A DNA stretch of 64,000 nt, taken from Malus domestica. Taxonomy: Eukaryota > Streptophyta > Magnoliopsida > Rosales > Rosaceae. Numbering within the stretch: position 1 is the stretch's first letter; the number at the start of each line of letters is the position of its first letter. A program made the translations under genes and the position numbers. The stretch covers positions 5,530,501 through 5,594,500 of the forward strand of contig NC_091675.1 in assembly GCF_042453785.1 (NCBI RefSeq). Direction: 5' to 3'. Under the pieces are notes generated by a model, which saw only the letters and a list, made by a program, of their open reading frames with translations, was not told the origin of the DNA and made no database searches. This document shows, piece by piece, positions 14,641 to 30,713 of this stretch.

Positions 14641-15302
14641 AATACCCCCAAACTTACATTTTTGCTAGTCCTCGAGCAAAACAAAGAAAACATGAAAAAG
14701 TAATAACATAAAAAAAAAATTAGTTTTCCCCTATGTGACCCTCATAGAATTTTATTCAAGAAAACAAATCATCAAGAACCATAGCTAGCATCAAGGAACT
14801 AACCCAAGTTCATCTTCCTTATTCAAATATTAGCAGTAATCTTTGAATCATCCTTGAAGTGTAGTGTGTGAGATAGCCATGCTAATTCAATTTCAAAATT
14901 TTTATATTTTTAAAATCATCATATGCAAACTAGCAACCTTCTCACGGGATATACACTCAATCACACATGTGTTTAGTTTAAATGGGTTTCGCTCAAAGAA
15001 TCAAATGTGAAATTTCTACCATAAGCTTGCATAAAGATCTCATCTCCACAATCGTAATTGCAAAACTTAAATCAAGAGGACTTTTATTGGATGTAATGAG
15101 GTTTAGGGAGAGGGTTATTGAAATGAAAGAATAGGTAAACACAAGTTCCAAGCTACATTGCAAGCAATTCTTTTGTTTAGATTTATAAGAACTTAAGCTC
15201 TCCAGCAATTCTTCTAGCACCTCCAACCACACCCTTAAACTGAAAAATGAACAACTTTTTTATTTCATTTGTATACAATCTTTCTTTTTCTTTTTTTTTT
15301 TC

Positions 15303-15333
<31 letters not shown>

Positions 15334-17330
15334 TTAAATACAAACATGAAATACCCCCACACTTATTCTTTTGCCAAACACCTTCAAAGTACTTCACAAA
15401 CATTTCTCATAAGACATTCTCACATTGCTCACTAGCTTGCTTGGAAAGGGTAAGGAAAAAAAAATTTCAGGCATAAGGGTAGACATATCTGGTGATAAGA
15501 AATAAAAGGCTCAACATACACGGCTCAAATTGGCAATCTAATGATATCATTTTTCTTTGGGAAACATGGTTATTTGGGCCATAGTGGTAAACCTAATGCC
15601 TCTATCATTTCCAAGTTCATGCAATCAATGACAAACATTTCGAAAGATCGTTACGTAAGTTCTAGAGATGTATCTCACATAAGTTCATCACACATGAAAG
15701 AATAGGAGTGTATGAAAAATGCACACACTTTCAATCGGCTCAAAAACTCACATAGGATGTATATGGTCACTAAATTCACATATGAAGCTTTAAGTCATGC
15801 TTTAGTTTCACATAAAAAAGGCTATGTGCATTTGGTTTTTCAAAGATGATCAAACATGTACAAAACTAACAAGAGAATTAGGAATTTCACAAAACACATG
15901 TTAACTAAGTTCTTGATGATCATGGTTCAAATTTGATCTAATTATATCATTGGGTCGGGAAACTAACAAAAATCTAATTCAAAACAATAAGGGAAACAAG
16001 ACAATATTTTTGGATTTTTAAATTATTTATTTATTTATTTATTTTAAAGAAAACAAAAAACAACAACACAGAAACAAATGAAACCAGTTCGTAGTCGAAG
16101 GTACAAAAAATTTCAAGTTGGTCATTTTTTTATACTCTTTACCCCCAAACTTAAACCGGACATTGTCCCCAATGTCAGAAAACACTATAATGCAAATAAA
16201 AATAAAATAAATAAATAATAAGAAACAAAATAAAGCAATTGGACTGAAAACTTCCCTAGTTTGCAGTAAAACCAAGCGATGACCCCCCAAGCTAAAATTC
16301 TGCAATCAACTTCAAGGGTGGAAATAACCAAAAGTTCCTGCAAAGAAAAGAAATAATTCAGTTAAGTAACGCAAGAAAATGTAAAAAAAAACAAACGAAA
16401 AATTGAAAATCACGATAAAAGACAATGAATAGAACTTATAAGTGATCATTGGTCGTGCTTGTTGACTTTCCACAGCTTTCCTCTTGAACGGGGTGACACT
16501 TAGCTTTTTACTGGCAAGTGATGATTTGATGATATTGTACGGCGAAGCTTTGCTCTTTGGTGATGTTGTTGAAGCTCTTTGAGTTCTTTAACTCAGATTC
16601 CTTCTGCTCTCGAGTTGATTGTGCAGGCTCAATTCCTTATTTGTTCTCCAAGCAGATGTGGCAGCTTCTCTAGTTCTTCATCTCAGACTCCTTCCGCTGG
16701 GATGATTGTGCAAGCTGCATTCTTCTCTGCTTGTTTCTTCTGCACGTTGTCTCCACATGCTGCTGGTATCATTTTCGCTTGCCTTATCTGTTCTTCAGGT
16801 AGATGTGGCAGCTTCTTTGGAAGTACATCAGCAGTGGAAGACGAGTACTCGAGAGCAATTTCTCCATGTCCTGCAGGTTAGAACAAAGACAAGGAAAAGG
16901 ACATGGAGAATGCATGATATGAGATACTCTTGCTTTCAACCTTTATGATATGAAATACTTTTGCTTTGAATGGGTTGTTCGCAGGAGTATCCCAAGGAAT
17001 GAGGAACACAGAAAAACTTAGGAGGATTCTTTGGGAATGCATTCTCGGAGATGAAGAAATGCTGAAAGGGTGTGCATTTGCTGTGGAAGGCGAAGGTAAA
17101 TACTTATAGGACTTTTCTTCACAACCAGAACTATTCTCTCACTCATTGTCGGCAGCCGATGGATGGATGAATAGTACAAATTACGCGCTTTCTGACAAAG
17201 CTGCCCGTAATTTCCGCAAAGCTGCAAGTTGCATGTGACGAGTGACGACACGTCTGGACAAATTGATCTTTTGAAATCCGGGGTTCGGCTCGTGGTTTCT
17301 GAGCAAGCCCAGCCTTTAAGAAATGAAACG
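14641..17330. other. Internal non-coding region of the LTR element (3' side)
   Basis: No polymerase sequence is found. It contains poly-T and TTTA-rich tracts (15284-15335, 16020-16045) and several copies of the PPT-like word ccccc(a)aactt at about 14645, 15354 and 16142. The imperfectly repeated cagatgtggcagcttct occurs at about 16653 and 16800, inside an open frame (16579-16881) that I do not trust. Confidence 0.5.
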
Positions 17331-17412
17331 CCTCTTTTGAGAAAAGAATCCGGCTTTTGAGAAAGGAAACTCCTCTTTTGAGAAAAGAATCAGGCTTTTG
17401 AGAACGGAGCCC
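17331..17412. repeat. Two 41-bp tandem repeats upstream of the antisense ORF
   Basis: The unit starts cctcttttgagaaaagaatc at 17331 and again at 17372, with a few substitutions. The word cctctttt/cgcctcttt recurs at 17445-17465 before the TATA-like box. Tandem blocks of this kind often act as promoter elements, which is untested here. Confidence 0.65.
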
Positions 17413-17476
17413 CGACTCTTCGATTTGCGAGATGACGCCTCTTTTATTTCTGAGGAGCGCCTCTTTGATTTCTTCT

Positions 17477-17597
17477 TTTTATAGAGGCGTTAATTTTGTT
17501 CCACAACACACTTGAGCTCCCTCCTGTAAACACTCCCTCTTGCACTCCCAAAATCTTAATCAGTCCGACTCTCTTCTTTCTTCACCACCTCTGAAAA
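17477..17597 (+). promoter_or_regulatory. Putative promoter and leader of the antisense ORF
   Basis: ttttataga at 17477-17485, followed by about 110 bases rich in C and T without an upstream ATG, then aaaaATGtct at 17598. Immediately upstream are two 41-bp tandem repeats (listed separately). Promoter activity is inferred from layout only. Confidence 0.4.
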
Positions 17598-18221
17598 ATG
17601 TCTGGCCCTTCCGATCGTCGTTTTGACTTGAACATTGGTGAAGAGGCAGCTCCGCCTTCACCAGACAACATATGGCGCCCATCCTTCATATCCCCAACTG
17701 GTCCCCTCACCGTTGGGGATTCGGTGATGAAAAATGACATGACCGCTGCGGTGGTGGCCCGGAACCTTGTCACCCCAAGAGATAACAGACTGCTCGCTAG
17801 ACGGTCTGATGAATTGGCGGTTAAGGAGTCTCTGGCTCTTAGCGTGCAGTGTGCGGGTTCTGTGTCCAACATGGCCCAACGCTTATTTGCTCGAACCCGT
17901 CACGTTGAATCGTTGGTGGCTGAAATACAGAGTCTCAAAGAGGAAATTAGAGGACTCAAGCATGAAAATAAACAATTGCACAAGCTTGCACACAATTATG
18001 CCACAAACATGAAGAGGAAAATTGACCAGCTGCAGGAAAATGATGGTCAGATTTTACTTGATCACCGGAGGTTTGTGGGTTTGTTCCAACCGCATCTGCC
18101 TTCGTCTTCTGGGGCGGCACCGCGTAGTGAAGCTTCAGCTGATCAACCTCCGATACCTCCTCCTTCCGTGGCCCCGCCGACTGCTGAAGCTCCGCCGACT
18201 ACTCCTAAGCAGCCTATGTGA
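17598..18221 (+). CDS. Antisense coiled-coil ORF inside the LTR element
   Basis: A 207-residue ORF on the strand opposite to gag, located between gag and the 3' LTR. It begins MSGPSDRRFDLNIGEEAAPP. Residues about 100-145 (ARTRHVESLVAEIQSLKEEI, then GLKHENKQLHKLAHNY and MKRKIDQLQEN) form a predicted coiled coil, and the last 35 residues are Pro/Ala/Ser rich. A TATA-like box (ttttataga, 17477-17485) and a C/T-rich leader precede the ATG at a normal plant promoter distance. I do not recognise a known domain. Extra ORFs, some antisense, are known from Tat/Ogre-like plant retrotransposons, and this may be one. A DLN motif near the N-terminus resembles EAR repression motifs, which is speculative. 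The frame is uninterrupted, which fits the youth of the insertion. Confidence 0.6.
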   Translation: MSGPSDRRFDLNIGEEAAPPSPDNIWRPSFISPTGPLTVGDSVMKNDMTAAVVARNLVTPRDNRLLARRSDELAVKESLALSVQCAGSVSNMAQRLFARTRHVESLVAEIQSLKEEIRGLKHENKQLHKLAHNYATNMKRKIDQLQENDGQILLDHRRFVGLFQPHLPSSSGAAPRSEASADQPPIPPPSVAPPTAEAPPTTPKQPM

Positions 18222-18485
18222 AGACTCCCTCTTGTATTTATCTGCTTAATGTTCCTTTCGTTTTCATGAATGTACAAGTACTTTGCAAGAAGTTGTGGTA
18301 GAGATTGCAACATCATTACCTGCATAAAGGAACAAAAGTAGGACTTAAACACACGAACCAGAAAACAAGAGAAAAACAGAACAAGAACATTTAAAATTAT
18401 TCAAAATAAAGATAAAAGATAGAAAGCTTGGGTTGCCTCCCAAGAAGCGCTTTAGTTACTGTCTAGAGCTAGACGAGACTTCCAT

Positions 18486-19886
18486 TCAAACTCCCCTAGG
18501 TCTCATGGCATGGAATTGATCTTTGAGTGGAAGGTGATACTTGAAATGATTCGGCAATGGTTTAAATTCAAGAGTGGGTGCCTGAATCATCAAAATCAGA
18601 AACATGTTAGTATAAATTAAAATTAAAATTGGAGAAGATGGCTTACTTTCTTTTTTCGACACAAACTCAATGACAAACACCACATCTTTGAACATTTCCG
18701 GGACTTCGAACTTGGCCAGGTTTACTATGATGGTTGTGGCTTGTCCCGTGTCATCAAACTCAACTGCTTTGGGCTTGATTGTCTCATGCACAGCCTCTTG
18801 GATGTATTCTTGATATGCTTCAACCACCTCATTCTCTTGAATCCTTCTTCTTGGTGTACAAGGTTCTTTGAACACTTCAACACAATCTGGAACTTGATTT
18901 GGTGTGCCAAGAATTGGGATATCACTTTGCACCTTTGGAATGGCTTCCAGAATTTCTTTTTCACTCTCATCTTTCATGGGAATTAAAAACCTGCGAGGAA
19001 AAGGAATGGGGACACATGAGTTAAATGAATTTTGAATTTCTTTACATACCGTATTAGAATCTTTTTTGTTCAATTCAACTGCTTTAGGAGAGTTTTCAAT
19101 TTCTGTTGAAGCTTCATCTTGCTCAAGATTTTTGGTTTGTAACTCCCCTTGTTGCATCCTTGGCTGCTCAAAAACTTCTTTTCCACTCCTTAAAGTCATA
19201 GCATTTAACTGCTCCGCATTTGGATTCACCACGGTTTGGCTAGGCAACCTTCCTGGTTGGTGTTGTTGCCCCATCAAACTTGCTAACTGACTCATTTGGC
19301 GCTCAAGGTTTTCAATTGCTTTGTCTGTTTTCTGTTGATGAGATTGAGTAGAGTTAGCTAAAGAAGCAATTAAATCCTCAAGAGACTTACTTGGAGCTTG
19401 TTGTTGTTGAGGCTGAAATGGTTCATATGGCCACTGATAGAACTCTTCCGATGGCGGCAATTGTTCTTCTTTTTGTGAACCCTGCGTCAAAGAAATTAAT
19501 CCTTCAAGAATTTCATTATAATTCACGGGCATACTTTGATTTGATTGGAATTGTTGTGGGGGATGTTGTGGTGGCTGCATAGGTCTTGAATAGAACTCGT
19601 CTTGCTGCCAATATCCACCTTGTTGAAATTGTTGAGGTTCATCCCACATATAATCTGAATTACCTCTCCAATCTAAATTGCAAGCGTTGGAAAACATGTT
19701 GCCCCTTGATTGGTTATGGCCTTGATATCCCCAAACATCTTCATTTGCAGAAAATTGAGGACTTTGATATCCTTGCCCATAGGGCACATCAAATGTAGAG
19801 GCACTTTGCATTGTGGTCCTTTCGGCATATTGTGACAATTGAGAAGTAAGATTTGCCAATTGAGCTTGAATGCTAGCAAAATCCAT
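18486..19886 (-). CDS. Gag-type polyprotein remnant of the LTR element
   Basis: 466 codons from MDFASIQAQLANLTSQLSQY. A Gln-rich low-complexity half is followed by LERQMSQLASLMGQQ, NAEQLNAMTLRSGKEV and a PFPRRFL segment, all typical of the C-terminal part of plant gypsy gag and the gag-protease linker. It ends shortly after APTLEFKPLPNHFKYHL, which resembles the linker just before reverse transcriptase, where the frame stops. The central gag capsid domain and all enzymes are absent. A short in-frame leader (MQTRRSKSIDIAPYNPEHEQ..., about 19978-19890) precedes it and is closed by TAA three bases before this ATG. The two may be remnants of one ORF1 from which the capsid was deleted. Confidence 0.8.
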   Translation of the reverse strand: MDFASIQAQLANLTSQLSQYAERTTMQSASTFDVPYGQGYQSPQFSANEDVWGYQGHNQSRGNMFSNACNLDWRGNSDYMWDEPQQFQQGGYWQQDEFYSRPMQPPQHPPQQFQSNQSMPVNYNEILEGLISLTQGSQKEEQLPPSEEFYQWPYEPFQPQQQQAPSKSLEDLIASLANSTQSHQQKTDKAIENLERQMSQLASLMGQQHQPGRLPSQTVVNPNAEQLNAMTLRSGKEVFEQPRMQQGELQTKNLEQDEASTEIENSPKAVELNKKDSNTVCKEIQNSFNSCVPIPFPRRFLIPMKDESEKEILEAIPKVQSDIPILGTPNQVPDCVEVFKEPCTPRRRIQENEVVEAYQEYIQEAVHETIKPKAVEFDDTGQATTIIVNLAKFEVPEMFKDVVFVIEFVSKKESKPSSPILILIYTNMFLILMIQAPTLEFKPLPNHFKYHLPLKDQFHAMRPRGV

Positions 19887-20114
19887 GTCTTACTTCTCTA
19901 GTACCTTTCGAAGTATTTGTTCATGCTCAGGATTGTAGGGAGCTATATCAATGCTCTTGGACCTTCGCGTCTGCATATACTACAAAAAGTACCTGAAATA
20001 AACCCAAAACCAAAAACACTAAATAGACAAGAAATAGAAAATAATAAAAATAAATAACACTAAAAATAAAAATAAAAATAATAAAAATAAAATATAAGCA
20101 ATCAGAAATAACAA

Positions 20115-20134
20115 TCCCCGGCGACACGGCGCCA
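20115..20134 (-). other. Primer-binding site (Asp-tRNA type)
   Basis: The minus-strand sequence TGGCGCCGTGTCGCCGGGGA begins a few bases inside the right LTR. It resembles the complement of a tRNA-Asp 3' end, the usual primer of Athila/Tat-like plant elements, but carries two extra bases in the middle. Confidence 0.7.
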
Positions 20135-21892
20135 AAAATTTGGTAGTAATTTATAACGTACCACAAAGTAGTACACAATAATCCTATTAATTTTCCTTAT
20201 TCACACTAAGATTTGTCAATTGTAGCATATGAAAATAAGGGTCTTTCCCGCAGAAGATTGTTTTATCCAAATACTTAAAATGTCACAAAAACGGATGGCT
20301 GTCTCCACTGATCAGCCACCAAACAATAATTATTAGACTAACTTATACTTATCCAAATGCAACGAAATTTTATACACATAAACTAGACACACCAAGCTAT
20401 GCTCACACAAATTTTTGGGATTTTTGGAGTTGATTTGCTATTTAAATTAAATCGTACAAAAACAGTACAGAAACCAATCTTAAATAATACCAATAGATTT
20501 TAATTCACAAATTAAGAAAATGAGTTAGGGGACATGCTTTCCACCACCAAATAATCATGCAAACATGTTATGTTTCATTCAAATTCCTTTTATTTCCGGA
20601 TGAAGATGCTCAAGTTGGCTCACTGTTAGAACTCAACCTATTACTCTTTCTTACGTAGTATGTTAAGAGAATGGCGTTTTCAACTTAACTTAGTTCCTAG
20701 CATGCAATCTAGAATGGTGTGTTCATAGATTTAACAAGTAGAAATCATTAAGAATAAAAAGAGTTTGAGTCATCACAAGGCATCGTAAGTACTGGTGTTG
20801 TCTTACTTATCCTAGAAATCGTTTCACATGTTAACCACAATTAACAAGTGCTACTCTAGAACATATGTAGGTCCTCATTCAACAAGGGCAGGCAGACATA
20901 TATTCATAGCATTAAAATCCTAGATATGCTCACTATGTATGCATCCATAGAAACACATAAAGAATTTATCAATGAGATAAGTAGTGAAACAATTTTCATC
21001 ATTTCATAAAAGTCATTCAAACAAAATATCACAACAAATTTACGATCATATTCGGGGCTTCAAAACAGCCCCTAACTACTGAAAATTAGTTACACATTAT
21101 TCTCAAATTAAACCAAAAGTAAAACATGAGTTTCGGAAGATTAAACCAAGAAAATAGAGTGAAGCCTCTTCTTTTCTCCTTCTGCTGCCGTGCTACGTTT
21201 TTGTCTCTGTGCTTGCCCTTTGCTGCTTCTGTCGCCTGTCCCTTCTTTCTCTGCACCTCGCCTCTGACCTCCCTCCGTTTCTCCCCGCGTCTATTTCCCT
21301 TCTAGTCAGTCTGTCTCTCCCTGCTCTCCCCGTGTCTCTTTCTTATGCTCTGCGCGTTGCGTCAGTATCCCTGCCTAGTCTCTCCCTTCCCGTTTATTCT
21401 TCTTTCTCTAAGCCCCCCAAATCCTGTCCGCCTCTCTCCCCCTCGGTTTCTTCTCGTCTCCCCCCTCTCCCCGTGTCTTTTTATTCATGCGAGCTGCCTT
21501 TTTTTCTTTTTTTATTTCCCTCTGTCAGTCCCACGTGCCTATATCCTTTCTTTCTGCGCCTGATTCTTGCTCTCTGCCTTCCTCCAGTTTTCTGCCTTGC
21601 GTTTTTTTTTATCTTTCTTTAATCCTCCATCATTCCCTTGTTTATTCCTCCATCATTCTTTTTTTTTATTCTATCTTCTCACTGCTCTTTTGCTTTCACG
21701 TTTTCTGCCTTCTGTTTTCTTTTCTTTCTGCCATCCCCGTCAGTCTCTCCACTTCCTACAACCATTTAAATTCACAATTAGTGCTCCACTTGCTCCACTT
21801 TAATGAAAACAATGCTAAAACAAAAATAATTGTATATTAACACAAGGTAAGTTAAAATGCCATAATTTTAACACAAAAACATCACAAAGACT

Positions 21893-25752
<3,860 letters not shown>

Positions 25753-25806
25753 GGCCGCTCAACTGCTTCAAATTAATCGCCACCTCGATTTTTAGCAACG
25801 CCGAAA
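25753..25806. promoter_or_regulatory. TGS1b proximal promoter, cut by copia insertion
   Basis: Only 54 bases of the original divergent promoter remain next to the TGS1b start before the copia element. The rest is at 31838-32240 beside THO5. The last five bases (CGAAA, 25802-25806) are the copia target-site duplication. Confidence 0.6.
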
Positions 25807-26084
25807 TGTCAACAATGCAAAAGCTTAGGAACTAAGCAAACTAGGGAGAGAAAGAAGAGAAGGAAAGGTTGCGAAGATACCATAGGAACTAAGCAAACGA
25901 GAGAGAGAAAGAAGAGAGGGAAAGGTCGTTCGAACTGAATATTCTCTTTCTATTCAACTTGTATAAAATAATTACAACTATTGATATTTATACATTAGTG
26001 AGACACCTCTTTACTAATGCACTACCAATAACACATAGACACTTGTCATAATCCTATGCACTCATAATCTTATCAACTCTATCA
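25807..26084 (-). repeat. 3' LTR of copia element, with PBS-containing duplication
   Basis: 278 bp. Its outer end contains aggaactaagcaaac... twice, separated by gcgaagataccat, which is the sequence lying immediately inside the other LTR. The LTR therefore carries a short LTR-PBS-LTR rearrangement. Confidence 0.85.
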
Positions 26085-26089
26085 TCCCC

Positions 26090-29000
26090 CCGCAAGCTCA
26101 TGCGACAAACTGCCAAGCATGAGGTTGGAGCAATTCCGAGTAAACCGACGTGAACACAAGCTTTTAGTAAACATGTCTGCATACTGATATGTAGAGGTAA
26201 CAAATTGCAATCACAATGAAGAACTGGGACATTCGAACACTTCGCATGCAAATCGTGAAGAAGTTGTTGTATCCAGATAACCTCAGCAGTGGTTGTAGCC
26301 ATTGCCCGATATTCAGCATCAATGGAAGACCTACTATGTGTGTGTTGTTTTTTAGAACTCCAAGAGATGGGACTATCACCCAGAAAAATGACAAACCCTA
26401 TAGTTGAACGGCCATCATTGGGATCCTCTGCCCAATCAACATCTGTGTATGCTTTTAATTGAGAAGAACCTGATGTAAAACATAATCCCAAATGCATAGT
26501 ACCTTGGAGATATCGCACAATACGTTTCGCAGCAGCAAAATGAGTTTCTAAGGGTGAATGCATAAACTGACACACTTGATTAACTAAGAAAAAAATTTCT
26601 GGTCTCGTAAATGTAAGATACTGTAAGGCCCCAACAATACTTTTGTAAGTGCTGGGATCAGAAACAAGGTCACTACCATGATTCATAAGCTTTTGATTAG
26701 GATTACAAGGTGTAAGACAAGGTTTACAGTCAAACATGTGCATCTTTTGGAGCAATTCTTTAACATACTTGGCTTGGTGAACAATGAGACCTTGATCTTG
26801 ATACTCAATTTGTAAACCAAGAAAAAAAAATGCAAGAGACTCAAGTCTTTCATTTCAAACTCTTTGGTTAATTGAGAAATAATACTTTGAACCTTCACAT
26901 CATCACTGCCAGTTAGGATTATATCGTCAACATATAGTAGCAGTTCAATGACTAAAGAACCATCACACTTGACAAAAAGATAAGGATCTGCATATGAGGA
27001 CTTGAACCTTAACTTCAGTAAAAAAACCTGCAAAACCTTTCATTCCAAGCTCTGGGAACCTGTTTAAGACCATACAAAGATCACTCCAATTTGCACACAT
27101 AATCTAAACAACTCGAATCCATAAACCTTTGAGGTTGAGACATATACATTTCTTCCTCAAGAAAATGATGCAAGAAAACATTCTTGACATCTAGTTGTTT
27201 AAGCTTCCAGTTATGAGATACACCTAAGGCCAGAACCAATCTAAATGTGGTTGGTTTAACCACATGACTAAAAGTTTCATAGTAATCGAGACTAGCCTCT
27301 TATGAGTACCTCTTGGCTATAAGCCGAGCTTTGTACCTAGCCACTGAACTATCCGGAATTTTCTTAATCTTGTAAATCCATTTGCAACCAACAAGGTTTT
27401 TGTCAGGTGGTAAAGGAACAAGCTTCCAAGTTTGTTAGTGAACTAGAGCATCCATTTCTTCTTTCATGAGCCACTGAGTAAACTTGACTGCAGTAGAAAA
27501 AGATTGAGGTTCCATGAGTGCAGACTCCTTATATATTTAAACAGAGAACACCTTCTTTTTAACAATTCCAGACTTAGACCTGGTTTGCATTAGATGTGTT
27601 CTGTGAAGTAATACACACTGGTTGCAGATCATTAACTTTAGACACTATAGTATTTGGATGAACTTCGAAATATACAGTAGGTAAGATCTCTGAAGAAGAA
27701 CCAACACTTGTGGATGAAGGAACAAGATCACTAGAATGATTGTGTGGAAAAGATGTAGATTGAGTAACATGCTGAGTTTGAGATGTAAAAGTAGTGGAAT
27801 GTGGTGAACCAAGAAAAGGAAAAGTTTTTGGAACACTAGTGGTATGAATGAATGTATTAGGATGCACATGTAGAGAAACAGAATGACCAGACATATTTCT
27901 GGAAATGTAAGACAAGTTATCAAATAATGTATGAAATCGGGATTCATAAAAAACTACATGTCTATACACCAACAGCTTATGATTTTTGAGAGAAAAACGT
28001 ATATATACTTTGTATTGTGCATCATACCCCAGAAAGATACATTCAGTAGTCTTCGGGTCAAGTTTATTGGTTATGTAGAGTTTTAGAGAAAGATAACACA
28101 AACAACCAAATGTTCTCAAGTGTGCAAAGCTAAGGTGGGGAATGATGTAACATTTCAAAGGGAGACTTCATATGTAGGACATGTGTATGCATCTTGTTTA
28201 TTAAAAAAATAGTAGTAGCACATGCATGAAACCAGAACTTTGAAGGTAAAGAGGCTTGTTGTAAAAGGGTGATAGCGGTTTCTACAACATGTCTATTTTT
28301 TCTCTCAGCCAACCCGTTTTGTTATGGGGTATAAAGACATGATTTTTTATGAACAATGCCTTTGGTAAGGAGAAATTGTTTAAACCGAGTACTAATATAT
28401 TCCCCACCACCATCACTTTGCAGTATTTTCACATGAGCAGCAAAGGAATTTGAGACAAAAGCAAGAAAGTTGACAAAAACATCGAACACTGCAGCTTTAT
28501 TATTTAATGGAAAAATCCAAGTATACCTTGTACATTCATCTATAAATAAGACATAGTACATGTAACCTTCTATAGACATACTAGGTGAGGTACCCCAAAC
28601 ATTAGTGTGAATCACTTCAAAAGAAGTACTAGACTTTGAAGCAATTATAGGAAAATGTAATTTTGTAAACTTGCCTTGCAAACAAGCTTTACATGTACGA
28701 GGAGGATAATTACAAGGAAAAGAGATATGAGATTTACTAAGTGATGCAGTAACTATTGACTGTGCAGGATGTCCTAACTTGCAATGCCACAATGCAGAAG
28801 TAACCTTTTGACCTACATATGCAACTGGAGAAGATAATGGGAAATAGACCTCGGTTGATTAAGTATGGGAAAAGGATAGACAACATTCTTACTCAGTCTT
28901 TGGAATAGCATTCTCCTGTATAAAGAGAGAAACATCATTAATTACACACTGACACTTATTATCTTTGCGCAACTGATTAATGGGTAGCAAGTGTTGAGAC

Positions 29001-30713
29001 AATTTTGGAACATGCAACACATAATTCAACTTAAACTCATGTGACTTAGTGGAAAGAGAAGACGAACCAATGTGTTTGATAACTAAACCTTAACCACTAG
29101 CACTGGTCATTGATCATTTGACGGATAAGCAAGTTGTCATGTGTAAATTTGATAAGTCTGAAGTCATATGATTGGTTGCCCCAGAATCAAGCAGCCATAA
29201 ATCTTGCTGAAGTACTGAGACAGTTTGTGCTTGTATAGCAAGAAGAGTATATGACTTATTCATATAAGATTGATGCATCTAAGACATGGCAAAATGTTGA
29301 AATTGTGAATTTTAATACCACTGAACCATGCCTTGCGTAGATCCAAATTGATTCCACACAGGAGCTTGACCATATTGTCCATGAGGCATGAGACCAGACA
29401 TAGGTGTAGAAAAAACTGGAGAAGAATGTCCTGGAAATCCTAAAGAATTCTTGTTCCTGTCAAAGCACGTAGCAGCAACATGACCAATTTTGTGACATAT
29501 TTTGACACCCGTGTTGAAAATAGTTCAATGCAGAATGGCCTTTGCGATCACAAATTTAACATATCTAATTTGGATTATAAGGTTGAGATAATGACTTGTG
29601 TACCATTATGCTGAGAAGTATTGAATACATCATAAACCGGAGACTGAGAAAGACCTCATTGAGGATAAAACTGAGTATTAAACCCATTATGTTGGCCTCC
29701 AGAATTATTGCCACAAAACTTCTTCCCTTTTCCTTTGCCTTTGTAATTGCTACCCATAAAGTTGTTGTATGAACCAGAACCAAGTTGAGTGGCAAAAGCC
29801 ATGAGGACATTAGTCATATATAATATAGGTAATTGGTGAAAACCTTGAGGCACCTGTTGAAAACCTGGGAGTGACATAGATGATAATGGCATAAACAACA
29901 ATGAAGTATTAGGAGGACCAATAAAGCCTTGAGGCATTGGTGAAACATAATTTGTTCATGAGGAACCACCATGATCAAAACTAGATCCAGAAGCTTGAGT
30001 GAACATGGTAGACATTAAAGAAATTTGTTTAGTAGTTTCATCCAGAGTAGTTTCTTCTGCCTTTAATTGAGATCGCAATTCTTTGAGTGAAACAAGATTC
30101 TCCCTTCCACATATGACTGCTTTAATTGTATAATACTCACTTGGTAAGCCTCGCAAAGCAACAATTACAATATCCTCATCAGAAATTGTTACACCAGCAA
30201 CAACTAATTGATCTCTGGACTCCTTAATCTTCTGAAGATATGGATCAACAGATTCAGGGTCTTTCTTAATGTTCTGTAGATCAATCTTGAGTTGAACAAT
30301 ACTTGTTCGAGTAACACTAGAAAACTGTTATCTAAGATTCATCCACATTTCTTTGGAACTCTTACAGCCAATAATGCACGACAAAGCAGAAGGAGCAAAT
30401 GTAGCAGAAATCAGAGTCATTAAAGCCTTGTCATGAATCTTCCATACTTTGTACACATCCGAGATAGGGTGATTGTTATCAACTGTTTCTTCTCAGAATC
30501 AGAGTGCTCAAACTTATCAGGACATGGAACATAACCATTAACAAAACCAACAATTCCATTTCCTTCCAATAACAAATCCATTTGAAAATTCCATGTTACA
30601 TAGTTGGAGTAATCAAGTTTCACCGTGACAGTATTCCTAACACTCGGAGTTAATGACGAAATAGGAAACTGTGTAAAAGCTAATTGAACAGAAGTCACCA
30701 TAGTGTGCAACAA
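26090..30713 (-). pseudogene. Copia gag-pol polyprotein, broken
   Basis: Reading leftward: a gag N-terminus at 30713-30420 (VKLDYSNYVTWNFQMDLLLEG), further gag at 30156-29565, and the pre-integrase zinc-type motif and integrase at 28792-28130. The integrase includes WHCKLGHPA, SDGGGEY and, after an in-frame stop near 28323, QNGLAERKNRHVVE. Reverse transcriptase is at 27263-26683 with LLLYVDDIIL (about 26945-26915). RNase H is at about 26590-26270 (TDVDWAEDPNDGRST, then SISW-type SSKKQ and DAEYRA). At least five stops or frameshifts interrupt the order, so no complete polyprotein is possible. The integrase-before-RT order defines Ty1/copia. Confidence 0.88.

Noticed and set aside
15247-15435. 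Small ORF rich in Phe
   Set aside because: Produced by a poly-T tract inside the retrotransposon.
17582-17872. Minus-strand ORF opposite the antisense coiled-coil ORF
   Set aside because: It overlaps the 207-codon frame, lacks a leader or recognisable sequence, and sits in the region where gypsy pol is deleted.
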